The notes: a model not told the origin generated them from the letters alone. Counted from the stretch's first letter, positions 8,565-20,272 are shown. The stretch is 64,000 nucleotides of DNA from Corynebacterium sp. MSK041 (GCF_030232265.1 NZ_JASPJK010000012.1:1-64000); one strand, 5' to 3'. Program-made: numbers and translations.

Positions 8565-11344
8565 TACTTCGCCTCCGGCAGCCCTTCAAGGCGGGCGGTG
8601 AGGCGCTCGGCTTCCTCCTGCGCAATCTGCTGGCGGGCCTTGATCTTCTCCACCACTTCAGCAGGAGCATTGGCCAGGAAGTTCTCGTTGCCGAGCTGCT
8701 TGCCAGTGGTGTCCAGTTCCTTCTGGGCTGCCGCGAGTTCCTTCTCCAGGCGCTTGCGTTCCGCCGCAATGTCCACGGTGCCGGAGGTATCCAGCGCCAC
8801 GTCCAGGGTGACGGTACTTAGACGCATCTCGACGCTTGCCGACGCCGTGAAGTCAGCACCCGGCGCCTCCACCTTCGCGATGGAGCGAACCATGTCCTCC
8901 TGGCCAGCCAGATCAGCCGCAGCGAAATCAATCTGGGCCGGAACCTTCTGGGAGGGCTTCACACCCTGGTCAGAGCGGAAGCGACGCAGCTCGGTGATGA
9001 GCTTCACGGCATCCTCGATGCGGCGCTGCGCTGTCTCATCCACATCTGCCCCACCATTGGTGTCCTCAGCAGTCGGCCACGGCGCCAGGCACAGGGAGTC
9101 CTTCTCCGTCAGCGCCTTCCACAGCACCTCGGTGACAAACGGCATGGTCGGGTGGAGCAGGCGCAGGACCACATCAAGCACGCGACCAAGCACGATCTGG
9201 GTGGTACGGCCACGCTCCTGCTCCTCGGGTGTCGCTTCAGCGGCATCGCGCGGAATCTGGGTCTTGGCAATCTCCAGGTACCAGTCGCACAGCTCATCCC
9301 ACGCGAAGTGGTAGAGCTCTTCGTTGGCCTTGGAGAACTGGTAGTCATCGAGAAGCTTATCGACGTGCCCCCGCACCGTCTCCAGCCTGTCCAGAATCCA
9401 CCGGTCCGCGTCCGTCAATGCGCTGCGCTCAGGCAACGCCCCAACCGCCGCACCATTCATGAGCGCGAACTTGGTGGCGTTGTACAGCTTGGTGGCGAAG
9501 TTACGAGCAGATGCGGCGTTATCATCGCCGATCGGCAGGTCAATGCCAGGATTAGCACCGCGTGCCAGGGCGAAGCGCAAAGCGTCCGCACCATAGTCGC
9601 GCACCCAATCCATCGGGTCGATGCCGTTGCCCAAAGACTTGGACATCTTCCGCCCCTTCTCATCACGGACGAGGCCGTGGAGGAAGATGTTCTTAAACGG
9701 TACCTGCGGACGGCCCTGGCCGTCCGCACCATCTGTGCCAGCACCAAGGACATCGGGCGTCTCGGTGCCGGCGAAGGTGCCAAACATCATCATGCGGGCA
9801 ACCCAGAAGAAGAGAATGTCGTAGGCGGTGACCAGCACCGTCGTTGGGTAGAACTTCTCCAGCTCCGGTGTCTTGTCTGGCCAGCCCATCGTGGAGAACG
9901 GCCACAGGGCAGAGGAGAACCAGGTGTCCAAAACATCTGGGTCCTGCTCGTAACCTGCCGGTGCTTCCTCGTCCGGGCCAAGGCAGATGATGTCGCGCTC
10001 TCCGTTTTCATCTTCCGGGCCGTACCAAATAGGAATCCGGTGGCCCCACCACAGCTGGCGCGAAATGGTCCAGTCGTGCATGTTATCCACCCAGTCGAAG
10101 TAGCGCTTTTCCAGGGACTGTGGGTGGATAACGGTATCGCCCTTGCGGACAGCGTCACCGGACATGCGGGCAAGCTCATCCACCTTGACAAACCACTGCA
10201 GGCTCAAGCGCGGCTCGATCGGCTCGCCGGTGCGCTCAGAGTGGCCAACGGAGTGGACGTACGGGCGCACTTCCTTAACGATTCGACCCATCCGTGCGAG
10301 TTCTTCACGAACTCGCACGCGGGCCTCGAAGCGATCCAGACCATCAAACTGGGTACCGGTATTAGCAATGTGGCCGGTCTTGTCCATGATGATCGGCATG
10401 TCCAAGTTGTGGCGCAGGCCCATCTCATAGTCATTCGGATCGTGCGCTGGGGTGATCTTCACCGCGCCGGTACCCAGCTCCATATCCACGTAATCATCAG
10501 CGATGACTTCAAGCATCAGATCATCACGGAAGGGGTGCGGGAACTTCTCGCCGATGAGGTGCTGGTAGCGCTCATCATCCGGGTGGACGGCAATAGCCAC
10601 ATCCCCAAGCATCGTCTCCACACGGGTGGTGGCAACGATCAGGTGTGGTTCATCGTCATTCAGCGAGCCGTAGCGGATGGAGACGAATTCGCCTTCCACA
10701 TCCTTGTACATGACCTCGATGTCGGAGACCGCGGTCTCCAACACTGGCGACCAGTTGACCAGGCGGTAATCGCGGTAGATCATTCCTGCGTCGAAAAGCT
10801 GCTTGAAGATGGTCACGACAGCGCGGTTCAGACCATCATCGAGCGTGAAACGCTCCCGCGACCAATCAACGGAATCACCAATCGCGCGCATCTGCGACGT
10901 GATCGTGCCCCCGTATTTTTCTTTCCACTCCCACACGCGCGAAATGAATTCCTCACGGCCGTAGTCGTAGCGGTCTTTGCCCTCTGTCTCCTTGAGCATG
11001 GCCTCGACCTTGGTCTGCGTGGCAATGCCGGCGTGGTCCATGCCCGGCAGCCACAGGACCTCATAGCCCTGCATGCGCTTACGGCGCACAAGCGAATCCA
11101 TGAGGGTGTGGTCCAGCGCATGGCCCATGTGCAGCTGACCGGTCACATTCGGTGGCGGCAGCACGATCGAGTACGCGGGCTTATCCGACGACGGGTCCGC
11201 CGTGAAGTAACCGCGGACTACCCAATCATCATAAATGCCCTGTTCAAGCTCCTGCGGCTCCCAACTCTTGGGCAGGCTATCTGCCCGGTTGACGCCGATG
11301 AGGCTCTCATTGAATGCGCTAAAAGTCCCGGAAGTGTCAGTCAC
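8564..11344 (-). CDS. valS: Valyl-tRNA synthetase
   Basis: Charges tRNA-Val. The 926-aa class I synthetase shows the HIGH-type motif in [16 protein letters not shown], the CP1 editing domain ([16 protein letters not shown]), the KMSKS loop in [15 protein letters not shown], a WxxxxW-type anticodon domain and a C-terminal coiled coil (about 860-926, rich in Lys/Glu/Gln). Length and order are normal. It heads the leftward operon with folC. One CGTCGATAAGC copy lies inside the gene (9355) and another lies just upstream of its start (11382). Confidence 0.97.
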   Translation of the reverse strand: MTDTSGTFSAFNESLIGVNRADSLPKSWEPQELEQGIYDDWVVRGYFTADPSSDKPAYSIVLPPPNVTGQLHMGHALDHTLMDSLVRRKRMQGYEVLWLPGMDHAGIATQTKVEAMLKETEGKDRYDYGREEFISRVWEWKEKYGGTITSQMRAIGDSVDWSRERFTLDDGLNRAVVTIFKQLFDAGMIYRDYRLVNWSPVLETAVSDIEVMYKDVEGEFVSIRYGSLNDDEPHLIVATTRVETMLGDVAIAVHPDDERYQHLIGEKFPHPFRDDLMLEVIADDYVDMELGTGAVKITPAHDPNDYEMGLRHNLDMPIIMDKTGHIANTGTQFDGLDRFEARVRVREELARMGRIVKEVRPYVHSVGHSERTGEPIEPRLSLQWFVKVDELARMSGDAVRKGDTVIHPQSLEKRYFDWVDNMHDWTISRQLWWGHRIPIWYGPEDENGERDIICLGPDEEAPAGYEQDPDVLDTWFSSALWPFSTMGWPDKTPELEKFYPTTVLVTAYDILFFWVARMMMFGTFAGTETPDVLGAGTDGADGQGRPQVPFKNIFLHGLVRDEKGRKMSKSLGNGIDPMDWVRDYGADALRFALARGANPGIDLPIGDDNAASARNFATKLYNATKFALMNGAAVGALPERSALTDADRWILDRLETVRGHVDKLLDDYQFSKANEELYHFAWDELCDWYLEIAKTQIPRDAAEATPEEQERGRTTQIVLGRVLDVVLRLLHPTMPFVTEVLWKALTEKDSLCLAPWPTAEDTNGGADVDETAQRRIEDAVKLITELRRFRSDQGVKPSQKVPAQIDFAAADLAGQEDMVRSIAKVEAPGADFTASASVEMRLSTVTLDVALDTSGTVDIAAERKRLEKELAAAQKELDTTGKQLGNENFLANAPAEVVEKIKARQQIAQEEAERLTARLEGLPEAK

Positions 11345-11400
11345 GGTTAGATAGTTTAACGCGGGCTGGTTTTCCGGGACTCGTCGATAAGCAAAAAGCC

Positions 11401-12507
<1,107 letters not shown>

Positions 12508-12588
12508 CTAGGGCTTTTCCCCATCCAGTGCCCCACCTTGCGCGGTACAAGCGACAAATAGGCCCACTGTTAGGCACGATGAACAGAA

Positions 12589-13527
12589 GTGGAATTGGTT
12601 GAGCACAAGACCACAGAAGAAAAACCACGGAACGAAAAGCCACCGGACATTGCACGGACAAAGGACACGAACGTGACGGAACTTGGTGTAGGCGGCAGCC
12701 ACCCCGACGGGATTGAACCCACGGGCCCAGTCTCCCCCACTGACGCGGCCGAGGGCGCAAACAAAGCTGACCTCGATCGCGCTATCACCGTTGCCATGTC
12801 TCACTTTGCCCAGGAAGGCTATGCAGCCACCAGGCTGGATGCGATAGCCAAGGAAGTGGGCATGTCTAAACGCATGCTCCACTACCACTTCGGGGACAAG
12901 AAGGAGCTCTATCGCCGTTGCCTCGTCCACGCCGCGTGGAGCTTCTCCCCACCACAGGATTTCTTAGAGCGCTCCTACGCCGCACCCGTGGAAGGCATCC
13001 GCCGTTTCGTCGATGCGCTTCATCACGGCATGGTGCAAAACCCAGAGGCCATTCGTCTGCTGTTGCGGGAGAACCTCGATCCGGTGCTCACTCCCGGTGA
13101 AGCCACCTCACTACGCGGTGAGTCCGAGGTGATCCTTCAACTGGAACGCCTTCTGCTCATGGGGCAGGACGTTGGCGCCTTCCGCCCAGGCATCAGCGCT
13201 GCGGATGTTGTGGTGCTCATCGCCTCCCTGTCCTTCTTCCGCACGAGCAACCACATCACGATGGACGAGTTCAGCTCCATCAACTTGCTCAGCCCCGCCA
13301 ACACCGAAGGCATGCGGCGCCTCACCATTGATGCCGTGCTGACATTCCTCACATCCAACATCCCCGACTCGGGCTACGAGTCCTACCTCACCCACACCAC
13401 TGGCACCCCGCGTGCCATTCACTCCGATGATGATGGCCACACGAAGGACTACCTCTCAGGCACCTCCATCGCCGAGCCGCTTATCGACGACATTTACGAC
13501 GACGACCTCGAACCCTCCGGCGAATAA
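12589..13527 (+). CDS. TetR-family transcriptional regulator
   Basis: The helix-turn-helix is at about residues 78-108 (FAQEGYAATRLDAIAKEVGM then SKRMLHYHFGDKKELYRR). The 312-aa length is unusual: about 60 extra residues precede the DNA-binding domain and about 40 acidic residues end the protein (IYDDDLEPSGE). The GTG start at 12589 is uncertain; a later start nearer residue 60 would give a more usual size. It is divergent from mdh, so autoregulation or control of mdh is possible but unproven. One CGTCGATAAGC copy, read as Leu-Ile-Asp, lies in the acidic tail. Confidence 0.85.
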   Translation: MELVEHKTTEEKPRNEKPPDIARTKDTNVTELGVGGSHPDGIEPTGPVSPTDAAEGANKADLDRAITVAMSHFAQEGYAATRLDAIAKEVGMSKRMLHYHFGDKKELYRRCLVHAAWSFSPPQDFLERSYAAPVEGIRRFVDALHHGMVQNPEAIRLLLRENLDPVLTPGEATSLRGESEVILQLERLLLMGQDVGAFRPGISAADVVVLIASLSFFRTSNHITMDEFSSINLLSPANTEGMRRLTIDAVLTFLTSNIPDSGYESYLTHTTGTPRAIHSDDDGHTKDYLSGTSIAEPLIDDIYDDDLEPSGE

Positions 13528-13529
13528 AA

Positions 13530-13569
13530 ACCGCCGCGGTGTGCACCCAAAGGTGCGTGCCACGGCGGT
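13530..13569. terminator. Convergent terminator
   Basis: An imperfect 18-base stem (ACCGCCG start, CGGCGGT end) with a short AAA-centred loop sits between the TetR gene and the convergent stalk-protein gene, so it can serve both. Confidence 0.7.
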
Positions 13570-13585
13570 GAGTTAAACGAGCTGT

Positions 13586-14542
13586 TTAGCCCTCAATCTC
13601 CTTGACAGGGATCTTGTCAATGAAGCCAGCCAGGGAGGTCAGCCCCAGTTTGCGTAACACGTCAGCAGCAAGCGCCTTGGAGAACTCTGCAGCGGTCTTT
13701 CCTGCCTCTGGGTTCGGCGCTGGGCGCAGCTGAGTTGCGATGGCAACGTAGTAGTAGTTCTCATCATGAGCCGTGCGCATATCCCAGCGGACGTTATTCA
13801 ACCAGTCACCGCCCATACCGGTCTCCGGGTTGAAGATGTTGCCCTTGTGCTCCGTACCAACACCAAGGTCAACGCGGTAGAAGTACACCACCGTCTTCTC
13901 ATCAGCCTGGTATGCGAGCATATCCACGCCTGCGAGGTCCTTGTTCGGCTTCACTGCCTGGCTGAAGTCCAGGGTGTCCCGCGCCTCAAGCTCCTGCTTT
14001 GCAATAGCCGGCAGGCCACCACCGGCGAAACGAACCGAATGGTTCTGAATGCTGCGCCCCACCAGCTCCGTGTTGAAGCGCTGCTCCTTGATACCAATCC
14101 GAACCTTCGTCAGACCAAGCTGCTCCTGGCGGGACGGGCCCTCCGGCGGAGTGGTCGGCTCCGTCAGAGTCGGGCGTGGCGCCATGGTGGTCGTCGGCGT
14201 GGTCGTCTCAGTCTCCACCGGACCAGACGGCAACGTGGGCATCTCGGTCGGCTCCGGATCCTTCGTTGGCGTCGGCTTCGGTGTCGGCTTCGGCGTCGTA
14301 GTGGTAGGGGCGGAAGTCGGGGTGTCCTTCGTCGGAGTCGGCTCCGGAGCCTCCGGGGTGGCTGTCTCGGAGGTAGAGGGCTCCGTGGTCTCTTCGGTGC
14401 CGAGGTTCGAAGAACCATTTCCGTCCTTCATCCCAAAGGTGAGGCCGAGGACGAGAGCAAGGATGGAAAGAAGGCCTACGGCTGCACCAGCAATCTGCTC
14501 GAGCCTGATCTCACCGACACCAGGAATGTTGATAGTTGGCAT
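13586..14542 (-). CDS. Membrane-anchored protein with Thr/Pro stalk, function unknown
   Basis: A 318-aa protein. One transmembrane helix lies near the N-terminus (AGAAVGLLSILALVLGLTFGM, about 16-36). Then comes a roughly 90-residue Thr/Pro/Glu stalk with PTPKPTPTKDP-type repeats that could span the cell wall, then a folded domain of about 180 residues with YYYVAIATQLRPAPN near the end. The domain topology suggests a secreted-facing domain; its family was not recognised. The start at 14542 has AAAGGACT 7 bases upstream. It is monocistronic, ending convergently with the TetR gene. Confidence 0.8.
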   Translation of the reverse strand: MPTINIPGVGEIRLEQIAGAAVGLLSILALVLGLTFGMKDGNGSSNLGTEETTEPSTSETATPEAPEPTPTKDTPTSAPTTTTPKPTPKPTPTKDPEPTEMPTLPSGPVETETTTPTTTMAPRPTLTEPTTPPEGPSRQEQLGLTKVRIGIKEQRFNTELVGRSIQNHSVRFAGGGLPAIAKQELEARDTLDFSQAVKPNKDLAGVDMLAYQADEKTVVYFYRVDLGVGTEHKGNIFNPETGMGGDWLNNVRWDMRTAHDENYYYVAIATQLRPAPNPEAGKTAAEFSKALAADVLRKLGLTSLAGFIDKIPVKEIEG

Positions 14543-14662
14543 GAGAGTCCTTTCAGACACAGGAAAACATTCAACGGAAAGTTAACACACCAAAATTAAA
14601 AAAAGAAGCGCAGACTCAAACTGCGCTTCTACAAAATCTGGGAGAGCCTCTCACCAGAGGAT

Positions 14663-15934
14663 CTAGGCCGACTTCTTCGTATCGTGCAAAACGTATTCTG
14701 GGCTCGCCCCTGAATCAATAACCGCCTTGCCAATGACTACTTCACGGACATCATCACGGTCCGGCAGGTCATACATGATGGGCACGAGCGTCTCTTCCAT
14801 GATCGCCCGCAGACCACGGGCACCAGTTCCACGTTCAGCAGCCTTCTTCGCCACCGCATGCAACGCAGCATCCGTGAAACGGAGCTCCGCACCATCCATC
14901 TCAAACAGGCGTTGGTACTGCTTCACCAAAGAGTTCTTCGGCTCCGTGAGCACCTTCACCATGGAATCCTCATCCAGGTTCTCCACCGCCGCCAAAATCG
15001 GCAGACGACCAATGAACTCTGGGATCAAACCAAACTTGACCAGATCCTCCGGCTGCACCTTCGACAGCATGTTCGCCGCATCACGCTCCGAAGCTGAATC
15101 AATCTCCGCTCCGAAGCCAATGCCCTTCTTGCCCACGCGCTCCGCAATGACCTTATCCAGACCATCAAAAGCGCCAGCAACCACAAACAGGATGTTGGTG
15201 GTGTCTAGCTGAATGAATTCCTGGTTCGGGTGTTTGCGCCCGCCCTGCGGCGGAACAGAAGCCACGGTCCCTTCCAGGATCTTCAGCAGCGCCTGCTGCA
15301 CACCCTCACCAGAGACATCACGCGTGATCGACGGGTTCTCCGACTTCCGGGAAATCTTGTCCACCTCGTCGACATAGATGATCCCGTTCTGCGCACGATT
15401 CACATCAAAATCAGCCGCCTGGAGCAGCTTGAGCAGGATATTCTCCACATCCTCACCCACGTAGCCGGCCTCCGTCAACGAGGTCGCATCCGCAATGGCA
15501 AAAGGCACATTCAGCATGCGCGCCAAGGTCTGCGCCAAGTAAGTCTTACCGGAACCCGTCGGACCCAGCAGGAGGATGTTGGACTTAGCAATCTCCACGT
15601 CCTCGTCGTTCTTCCGAATGCCGTCCAGCTCCGTACGGACACGCTTATAGTGGTTATACACAGCAACAGCAAGCGTGCGCTTAGCCTGATCCTGGCCAAT
15701 CACATACTGGTCCAAGAACGCCGTGATCTCCGACGGACGCGGCAGCTTCGCCTCATCATGCTGCTCCTGCGCCTGGCTGCCAGCGAGTTCTTCCTCGATA
15801 ATCTCGTTACACAGCTCAATGCACTCATCACAGATGTACACCCCGCCACCGGCGATGAGCTTGCGCACCTGTTTTTGGCTCTTGCCACAAAAGGAGCACT
15901 TGAGCAGATCGGAGCTATCTTGCGTAACCGCCAT
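14663..15934 (-). CDS. clpX: ATP-dependent Clp protease ATP-binding subunit ClpX
   Basis: AAA+ unfoldase that feeds substrates to ClpP1P2. The 423-aa protein has the N-terminal zinc-binding domain (CSFCGK, then ICDECIELC, about 12-40), Walker A GPTGSGKT (about 121-128), Walker [11 protein letters not shown], the sensor region and the ClpP-docking IGF-type loop (KGIGFGAEI). The ATG at 15934 is preferred over a TTG 15 bases upstream: it has a GAAGAGA ribosome site and matches the [14 protein letters not shown]-terminus. A SigH-like promoter lies about 45-70 bases upstream. Confidence 0.97.
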   Translation of the reverse strand: MAVTQDSSDLLKCSFCGKSQKQVRKLIAGGGVYICDECIELCNEIIEEELAGSQAQEQHDEAKLPRPSEITAFLDQYVIGQDQAKRTLAVAVYNHYKRVRTELDGIRKNDEDVEIAKSNILLLGPTGSGKTYLAQTLARMLNVPFAIADATSLTEAGYVGEDVENILLKLLQAADFDVNRAQNGIIYVDEVDKISRKSENPSITRDVSGEGVQQALLKILEGTVASVPPQGGRKHPNQEFIQLDTTNILFVVAGAFDGLDKVIAERVGKKGIGFGAEIDSASERDAANMLSKVQPEDLVKFGLIPEFIGRLPILAAVENLDEDSMVKVLTEPKNSLVKQYQRLFEMDGAELRFTDAALHAVAKKAAERGTGARGLRAIMEETLVPIMYDLPDRDDVREVVIGKAVIDSGASPEYVLHDTKKSA

Positions 15935-15978
15935 TATGTGTCTCTTCAACCCTCGCTTGCTGGATTTCTAACTGTATA

Positions 15979-16006
15979 AACGCTACCCCACCCACGCGAG
16001 ATTCCC
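15979..16006 (-). promoter_or_regulatory. SigH-like promoter of clpX
   Basis: On the minus strand GGGAAT (16006-16001) and CGTT (15982-15979) are 18 bases apart, fitting the corynebacterial SigH pattern GGAAT-N16-20-CGTT. The same arrangement, with similar flanks, lies upstream of clpP1. Confidence 0.55.
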
Positions 16007-16147
16007 GCTAAGTGGCGGGTGGGCGGGGCAAACGGGGCTCGTCGATAAGCAAAAATGCTCACTCCGAACTGTATCCGCTCCCACGACCCCACATCCACTA
16101 AGGTGGGCGCGAACGAAGCCCACGAGTTTTAGCGAGCAACCTTGACC

Positions 16148-16603
16148 ATGCACCGCACCTTACGCGCCGCTGCACTCGCCACTGCCCTCCCCCTAGCACT
16201 AGCGGCGTGCTCTGAGCCCGATTCCATCGCCGAACCGGAACTGACTGCACAAGCCCCCAGCACCTCTGAACAATCCTCCACCACGGTGAGCACCATTGTT
16301 GAAACGGTGTCAGAGGAAGAATCCTCCGAACCAGAAACCCCCGCCACCGGCCCATGTGACTGGAAACCATCCGAACAAGGTCAACCAGGCGAACTCGTGT
16401 CCATGTACTGCGACGGTACACACGCATCCATCGGCACCTACGCCTCTGACCACGTCCAATACCTCTCCTGGGACGGCACCGACTGGGTGCCCTTCGAAAA
16501 ATCAGGCACCACCTACACCGGCTTCGCCTGCTACGACACCGACGAAGCCAAACGCCAAGGATTCCCCGCGCAGATCATTGAACGCATGATTGAGTGCGAC
16601 TAG
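16148..16603 (+). CDS. Small secreted lipoprotein, function unknown
   Basis: A 151-aa protein with a classical lipoprotein signal: basic start, hydrophobic core and lipobox LALAAC (cysteine near residue 21). A Ser/Thr/Glu-rich linker follows, then a compact domain with four cysteines (GPCDW, SMYCDG, FACYD, IECD) that may form two disulfides outside the cell. The family was not recognised. The ATG at 16148 fits the signal peptide; a TTG 6 bases upstream is an alternative. It is a single gene between clpX and clpP2 with its own terminator. Confidence 0.8.
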   Translation: MHRTLRAAALATALPLALAACSEPDSIAEPELTAQAPSTSEQSSTTVSTIVETVSEEESSEPETPATGPCDWKPSEQGQPGELVSMYCDGTHASIGTYASDHVQYLSWDGTDWVPFEKSGTTYTGFACYDTDEAKRQGFPAQIIERMIECD

Positions 16604-16624
16604 CGCGCACAGCCGGATAGCAAG

Positions 16625-16652
16625 AAGGCCAAGCTACAACCAGCTTGGCCTT
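16625..16652 (+). terminator. Terminator after the lipoprotein gene
   Basis: An 11-bp stem AAGGCCAAGCT/AGCTTGGCCTT with a 6-base loop, followed by TTTTCTTTTG on the plus strand. Confidence 0.85.
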
Positions 16653-16675
16653 TTCTTTTGTGAAAGCTCGAGCGT

Positions 16676-17296
16676 TTATGCGTTGAGCTTGCGGTAATCA
16701 AACACCTGGTCAATGATGCCGTACTCAACGGCCTCTTCGGCGGTGAGAATCTTGTCACGGTCCGTGTCAATACGCACCTGCTCAGGGGTACGGCCGGAGT
16801 GGCGGGCGAGAGTCTCCTCCATGAGACGACGCATACGCTCAATCTCTTTCGCCTGGATCTCCAGATCAGAGACCTGGCCGCGGGTACCCTCCGTTGCCGG
16901 CTGGTGAATGAGCACACGAGAGTTCGGCAGAGCAGCGCGCTTGCCGGGCGCACCGGCAGCCAGAATCACCGCGGCAGCAGACGCTGCCTGACCCAGGCAC
17001 ACCGTCTGCACATCGGGGCGGACGTACTGCATCGTGTCGTAGATAGCCATCAACGAGGTGAAGGAACCACCCGGGGAGTTGATGTACATGGTGATATCAC
17101 GGTCCGGGTCCTGGGACTCGAGGACAAGCAGCTGCGCCATGATGTCATTCGCCGACGTGTCATCCACCTGGGTACCCAGGAAGATAATGCGCTCCTCAAA
17201 CAGCTTCGAGTACGGGTTCGTTTCCTTCGTGCCGTACGAGGACTGCTCAATGAAGCTCGGCAGCACGTAACGGGAGTGAGGCATCTGGAAAGACAT
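16676..17296 (-). CDS. clpP2: ATP-dependent Clp protease proteolytic subunit ClpP2
   Basis: Serine protease subunit of the ClpP1P2 tetradecamer. The 206-aa protein carries the catalytic triad: Ser in GQAASAAA, His in LIHQPA and Asp in [26 protein letters not shown] is the conserved handle and substrate strand. The N-terminal extension (about 1-30) is likely a propeptide. It is second in the clpP1-clpP2 operon, 30 bases after clpP1. Two ClpP types in tandem are characteristic of actinobacteria. Confidence 0.96.
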   Translation of the reverse strand: MSFQMPHSRYVLPSFIEQSSYGTKETNPYSKLFEERIIFLGTQVDDTSANDIMAQLLVLESQDPDRDITMYINSPGGSFTSLMAIYDTMQYVRPDVQTVCLGQAASAAAVILAAGAPGKRAALPNSRVLIHQPATEGTRGQVSDLEIQAKEIERMRRLMEETLARHSGRTPEQVRIDTDRDKILTAEEAVEYGIIDQVFDYRKLNA

Positions 17297-17326
17297 TATT
17301 TTCTCCTTAAATTCTGTGTCTGCCGG

Positions 17327-17908
17327 TTAGTTGCTGATGCTGCCCTGGGCGCTGGAGATCACGTGGTCGACGATGCCGTACTCACGTGCCTGCTCCGCCG
17401 TGAACCAGCGGTCACGGTCAGAGTCCTTGGTGATCTGCTCAAAAGTCTGGCCCGTGTGCTCCGCAATCAGACGCGCCATTTCTTCCTTTGTCTGCGCAAA
17501 CTGCTCAGCCTGAATAGCAATGTCAGCTGCAGTACCGCCCACGCCTGCCGACGGCTGGTGCATCATAATCCGCGCATGCGGCAACGCGAAACGCTTACCC
17601 TTGGTGCCGCCGGAAAGCAGGAACTGACCCATCGATGCAGCAAGACCCATGCCGTAGGTAGCAATGTCGCACGGGGAGTACTTCATCGTGTCATAAATAG
17701 CCATACCCGCCGTGACAGAACCACCTGGGGAGTTAATGTACAGCGAGATATCCCGCGTCGGATCCTCCGCGGAAAGCAGCAAGATCTGTGCGCAGAGCTT
17801 GTTAGCAATCTCATCGTCCACTTCCTGGCCCAGGAAGATAATGCGCTCGCGCAGCAGGCGCTCGTAAACCGAGTCACCCAAATTCATACCGGCTGCTGGC
17901 GTAGTCAT
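17327..17908 (-). CDS. clpP1: ATP-dependent Clp protease proteolytic subunit ClpP1
   Basis: Partner of ClpP2. The 193-aa protein has Ser in [10 protein letters not shown], His in MMHQPSAG and Asp in KDSDRDRW. First gene of the operon. Its upstream region has a SigH-like promoter and a ClgR-like palindrome, which fits the heat, redox and protein-damage control known for clpP1P2 in C. glutamicum. The GAGGATAAGGAG ribosome region precedes the ATG. Confidence 0.96.
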   Translation of the reverse strand: MTTPAAGMNLGDSVYERLLRERIIFLGQEVDDEIANKLCAQILLLSAEDPTRDISLYINSPGGSVTAGMAIYDTMKYSPCDIATYGMGLAASMGQFLLSGGTKGKRFALPHARIMMHQPSAGVGGTAADIAIQAEQFAQTKEEMARLIAEHTGQTFEQITKDSDRDRWFTAEQAREYGIVDHVISSAQGSISN

Positions 17909-17953
17909 GCGGTGTACTCCTTATCCTCAATGCATGTGCGTTGTTCTTGTAAT

Positions 17954-17980
17954 AACGCCCCACCCTAGTCGCGGATTCCC
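17954..17980 (-). promoter_or_regulatory. SigH-like promoter of clpP1P2
   Basis: Minus strand GGGAAT (17980-17975) and CGTT (17957-17954) with a 17-base spacer, about 46-72 bases before the clpP1 start. Confidence 0.55.
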
Positions 17981-17995
17981 GCCATGTGGTGCGTG

Positions 17996-18009
17996 TTCGC
18001 TGACAGCGT
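17996..18009. promoter_or_regulatory. ClgR-like binding site
   Basis: TTCGCTGACAGCGT has the CGCTNANNGCG core of the corynebacterial ClgR box. It lies about 15 bases upstream of the clpP1 SigH-like -35 element, as expected for an activator. Confidence 0.55.
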
Positions 18010-18010
18010 G

Positions 18011-18132
18011 CAGGGGCTCACGAAAGACCGCGAGCCCCTGTACTGACACATTCGACCCCGGGGCGGGAGTTTCCTCCGGCCATCCGGGGTCGTTGCATTT
18101 TGCAAGCGCTGACGCGACTAACTCCCGTCAGC
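18011..18132. terminator. Three hairpins between clpP1 promoter and tig end
   Basis: Stems CAGGGGCTC/GAGCCCCTG (18011-18040), CGACCCCGG/CCGGGGTCG (18053-18092) and GCTGACG/CGTCAGC (18108-18132). The one nearest the tig stop most likely terminates tig; the others may insulate the clpP promoter. Confidence 0.5.
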
Positions 18133-18136
18133 TGCC

Positions 18137-19477
18137 TTAAGCGTTGTCTTCCTCATCGAGCTCACCGAAGTACTCGTTCGGGTCAATGTCCTTACCCTCA
18201 TCGTCCTTGACGGAGGTACGGGAAATAGCGGCGGCCAGAGCCTTGCCGCGACGGACGTCGGCGAACAGGTTTGCAACCTGGCCGGACTGCTGCAGCTGCA
18301 TGATGAACTGGTTCGGGTCCATGCCGTAAGACTGTGCGGTGAACAGGATGTGGTCCGTCAGCTCCTGCTGGGAAACCTCAGGCTCCTCCTGGTCAGCAAC
18401 AGCGTCGAGGAACAGCTGGGTGCGCACGGAGCTCTCAGCGTTCTCGCGGGACTCCTTCTCAAACTCCTCACGAGTAGTGCCCTGCGCCTCAAGCAGCTGG
18501 GCGAAAGCGTTCTCGTCGTGCGCCAGCTGGCCCAAGATCTGGTGGAGCTGGTTGTGCACCTGCTCATCCACCACTGCCTGTGGCAGCTCGAACTCGGTAT
18601 TCTCCAACGCAGCCTTGAGCACCTCATCACGGATGGCTGCTGCCTGCTCCGCCTTCTTGGACTCCTCAAGCTGAGTCTTGGTGGACTCGCGCAGCTCCTC
18701 GACAGTGTCGAACTCAGACGCCATCTGAACGAATTCCTCATCCAGCTCCGGCAGCTTGCGCTCCTTGGTCTGCTGGACAGTGACCTTGATGGTGGCCTCT
18801 TCGCCCTTGTGCTCGCCGTACTGGATCTCAGAGGTGAACTCAGCATCCTCACCGGTCTTGAGGCCCTTCACAGCCTTGTCCAGACCCTCGATCAGATCGT
18901 CGCGACCAATCTCGTAAGAAATGCCCTCAGTCGAGGCCTCCTCAACCTTCTCACCATCAATCGTGGCTTCAAGGTCAAGAACAGCGAAGTCACCCTTCTT
19001 CAACTTACGACGAGTGTCCTTCAGCTCACCGAAACGCGCACGCAGGTTATCCAACTCAGCATCCACTGCCTCGTCATCAACCTTCAGAGCCGGGACAGTA
19101 ACGGAGATCTTGGAGAAGTCCGGCACCTCAATCTCCGGACGGATATCCACCTCAGCGGTGAACTCCACAACGTCATTGTCCTCAATCTTGGTGATGTCAA
19201 TCTCCGGCTGACCAATAACCTTCAGGTCATGTTCGGTCACGGCAGCCTCATAACGCGTCGGCAGCATGTCATTGACCACCTGCTCGAGGATGGGGCCGCG
19301 GCCAAATCGCGCGTCGATGAGCTGGCGAGGAGCCTTGCCACGACGGAAACCTGGAATATTGACCTGCTGAGCAATTGCCGCGTATGCCTGGTCAATTTCC
19401 GGGCCGAGCTCCTCAAACGGCACGGTCACGTTCAGCTTCACGCGAGTGTCGCTGAGCTTGTCCACAGAAGTCTTCAC
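18137..19477 (-). CDS. tig: Trigger factor
   Basis: Ribosome-bound chaperone with peptidyl-prolyl isomerase activity. The 446-aa protein shows the ribosome-binding signature ([16 protein letters not shown], about 43-58), a central FKBP domain (about 160-245) and a helical C-terminal chaperone domain ending in an acidic tail. The GTG start at 19477 was chosen over longer reading because an AGGAGAG site sits 8 bases upstream and because further extension would run into tRNA-Pro. Tig next to clpP is a widespread arrangement. Confidence 0.96.
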   Translation of the reverse strand: MKTSVDKLSDTRVKLNVTVPFEELGPEIDQAYAAIAQQVNIPGFRRGKAPRQLIDARFGRGPILEQVVNDMLPTRYEAAVTEHDLKVIGQPEIDITKIEDNDVVEFTAEVDIRPEIEVPDFSKISVTVPALKVDDEAVDAELDNLRARFGELKDTRRKLKKGDFAVLDLEATIDGEKVEEASTEGISYEIGRDDLIEGLDKAVKGLKTGEDAEFTSEIQYGEHKGEEATIKVTVQQTKERKLPELDEEFVQMASEFDTVEELRESTKTQLEESKKAEQAAAIRDEVLKAALENTEFELPQAVVDEQVHNQLHQILGQLAHDENAFAQLLEAQGTTREEFEKESRENAESSVRTQLFLDAVADQEEPEVSQQELTDHILFTAQSYGMDPNQFIMQLQQSGQVANLFADVRRGKALAAAISRTSVKDDEGKDIDPNEYFGELDEEDNA

Positions 19478-19520
19478 GGAAATTCTCTCCTGGCTAGATT
19501 GCGTAATCGTTCTAAGAATT

Positions 19521-19546
19521 AAAAGGGACGCGGATGGCGTCCCTTT
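19521..19546 (-). terminator. Terminator after tRNA-Pro
   Basis: A stem of AAAGGGACGC with GCGTCCCTTT around a short loop lies directly downstream of tRNA-Pro on the minus strand and is followed by TTAATT. Confidence 0.7.
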
Positions 19547-19547
19547 G

Positions 19548-19621
19548 TCGGGGCGACAGGATTTGAACCTGCGACCCCCTGCTCCCAAAGCAGGTGCGCT
19601 ACCAAACTGCGCCACGCCCCG
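19548..19621 (-). tRNA. tRNA-Pro (UGG)
   Basis: A 74-base cloverleaf: acceptor CGGGGCG/CGCCCCG, anticodon loop CTTTGGG giving UGG, and T-arm GGTTCAAATCC. CCA is not encoded. Confidence 0.95.
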
Positions 19622-19795
19622 TAAGGTGACCGCAAGCCTACCGATGAAGCACCGGCTTGCTCACGGGAAACGATTCTAGCGTGACCTAAAAACATCCGTT
19701 TCATTGGGGGCCGAGTTCTCTCTAACCACGTACAACCAGGAATCTTCTCGCAGGAAAATGGGGTGCAACGAATAACTCCCGCCGCTCAAAAATGC

Positions 19796-20185
19796 TCAGC
19801 TGCACTCTTCGTTCGCCGTTTTAAGCTCGTATACAAGGCTCTCAATGAGCGCCTGCTGCTTGGAGGTCAGGCCGGTAATATCGACGAGTCTTCTGTTGTC
19901 CTCTAACGACTTGAAGTGAGAAAGATCAGGCCATTTCTCAATCGGTACATCTCCCACCATGAGGAGCTCTTGGGGGTCTCCGTCCAGTATGAGAGCTAGT
20001 TTGACCGCGTTTTCTGGCGTGAGCGATACGCGCTGTTTGCCGTTATTCCATACACCTTTTTCGATCTGGATGACCCACTGGCGACTTTTGCCCATCTTTT
20101 CCGCCAAGTCCTCTTGTGTCATTCCGAGTATGGAGCGCTGTGAGCGGACAAGGTTCCCCAGGCGTGTGTTTGGCGATGCAGACAT
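19796..20185 (-). CDS. XRE-family HTH regulator
   Basis: A 129-aa protein. The helix-turn-helix fills about residues 9-62 (LVRSQRSILGMTQEDLAEKM, SRQWVIQIEKG). A C-terminal part of about 60 residues ends in a predicted helix (SKQQALIESLVYELKTANEE) that may dimerise. Just upstream (20198-20205) is the palindrome GTACGTAC, a candidate autoregulatory site. The target is unknown; it stands alone between two tRNA genes. Confidence 0.85.
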   Translation of the reverse strand: MSASPNTRLGNLVRSQRSILGMTQEDLAEKMGKSRQWVIQIEKGVWNNGKQRVSLTPENAVKLALILDGDPQELLMVGDVPIEKWPDLSHFKSLEDNRRLVDITGLTSKQQALIESLVYELKTANEECS

Positions 20186-20272
20186 GACCTAAATAGTACG
20201 TACATCCCCATAAGGATTGAGGGTTGAAGGGTCCGCGCCCCTTGACCGCTAACCAACCCGACAACAACACAT

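Noticed and set aside
9152-11350. A 732-residue plus-strand frame opposite valS
   Set aside because: No recognisable domain; fully antisense to valS.
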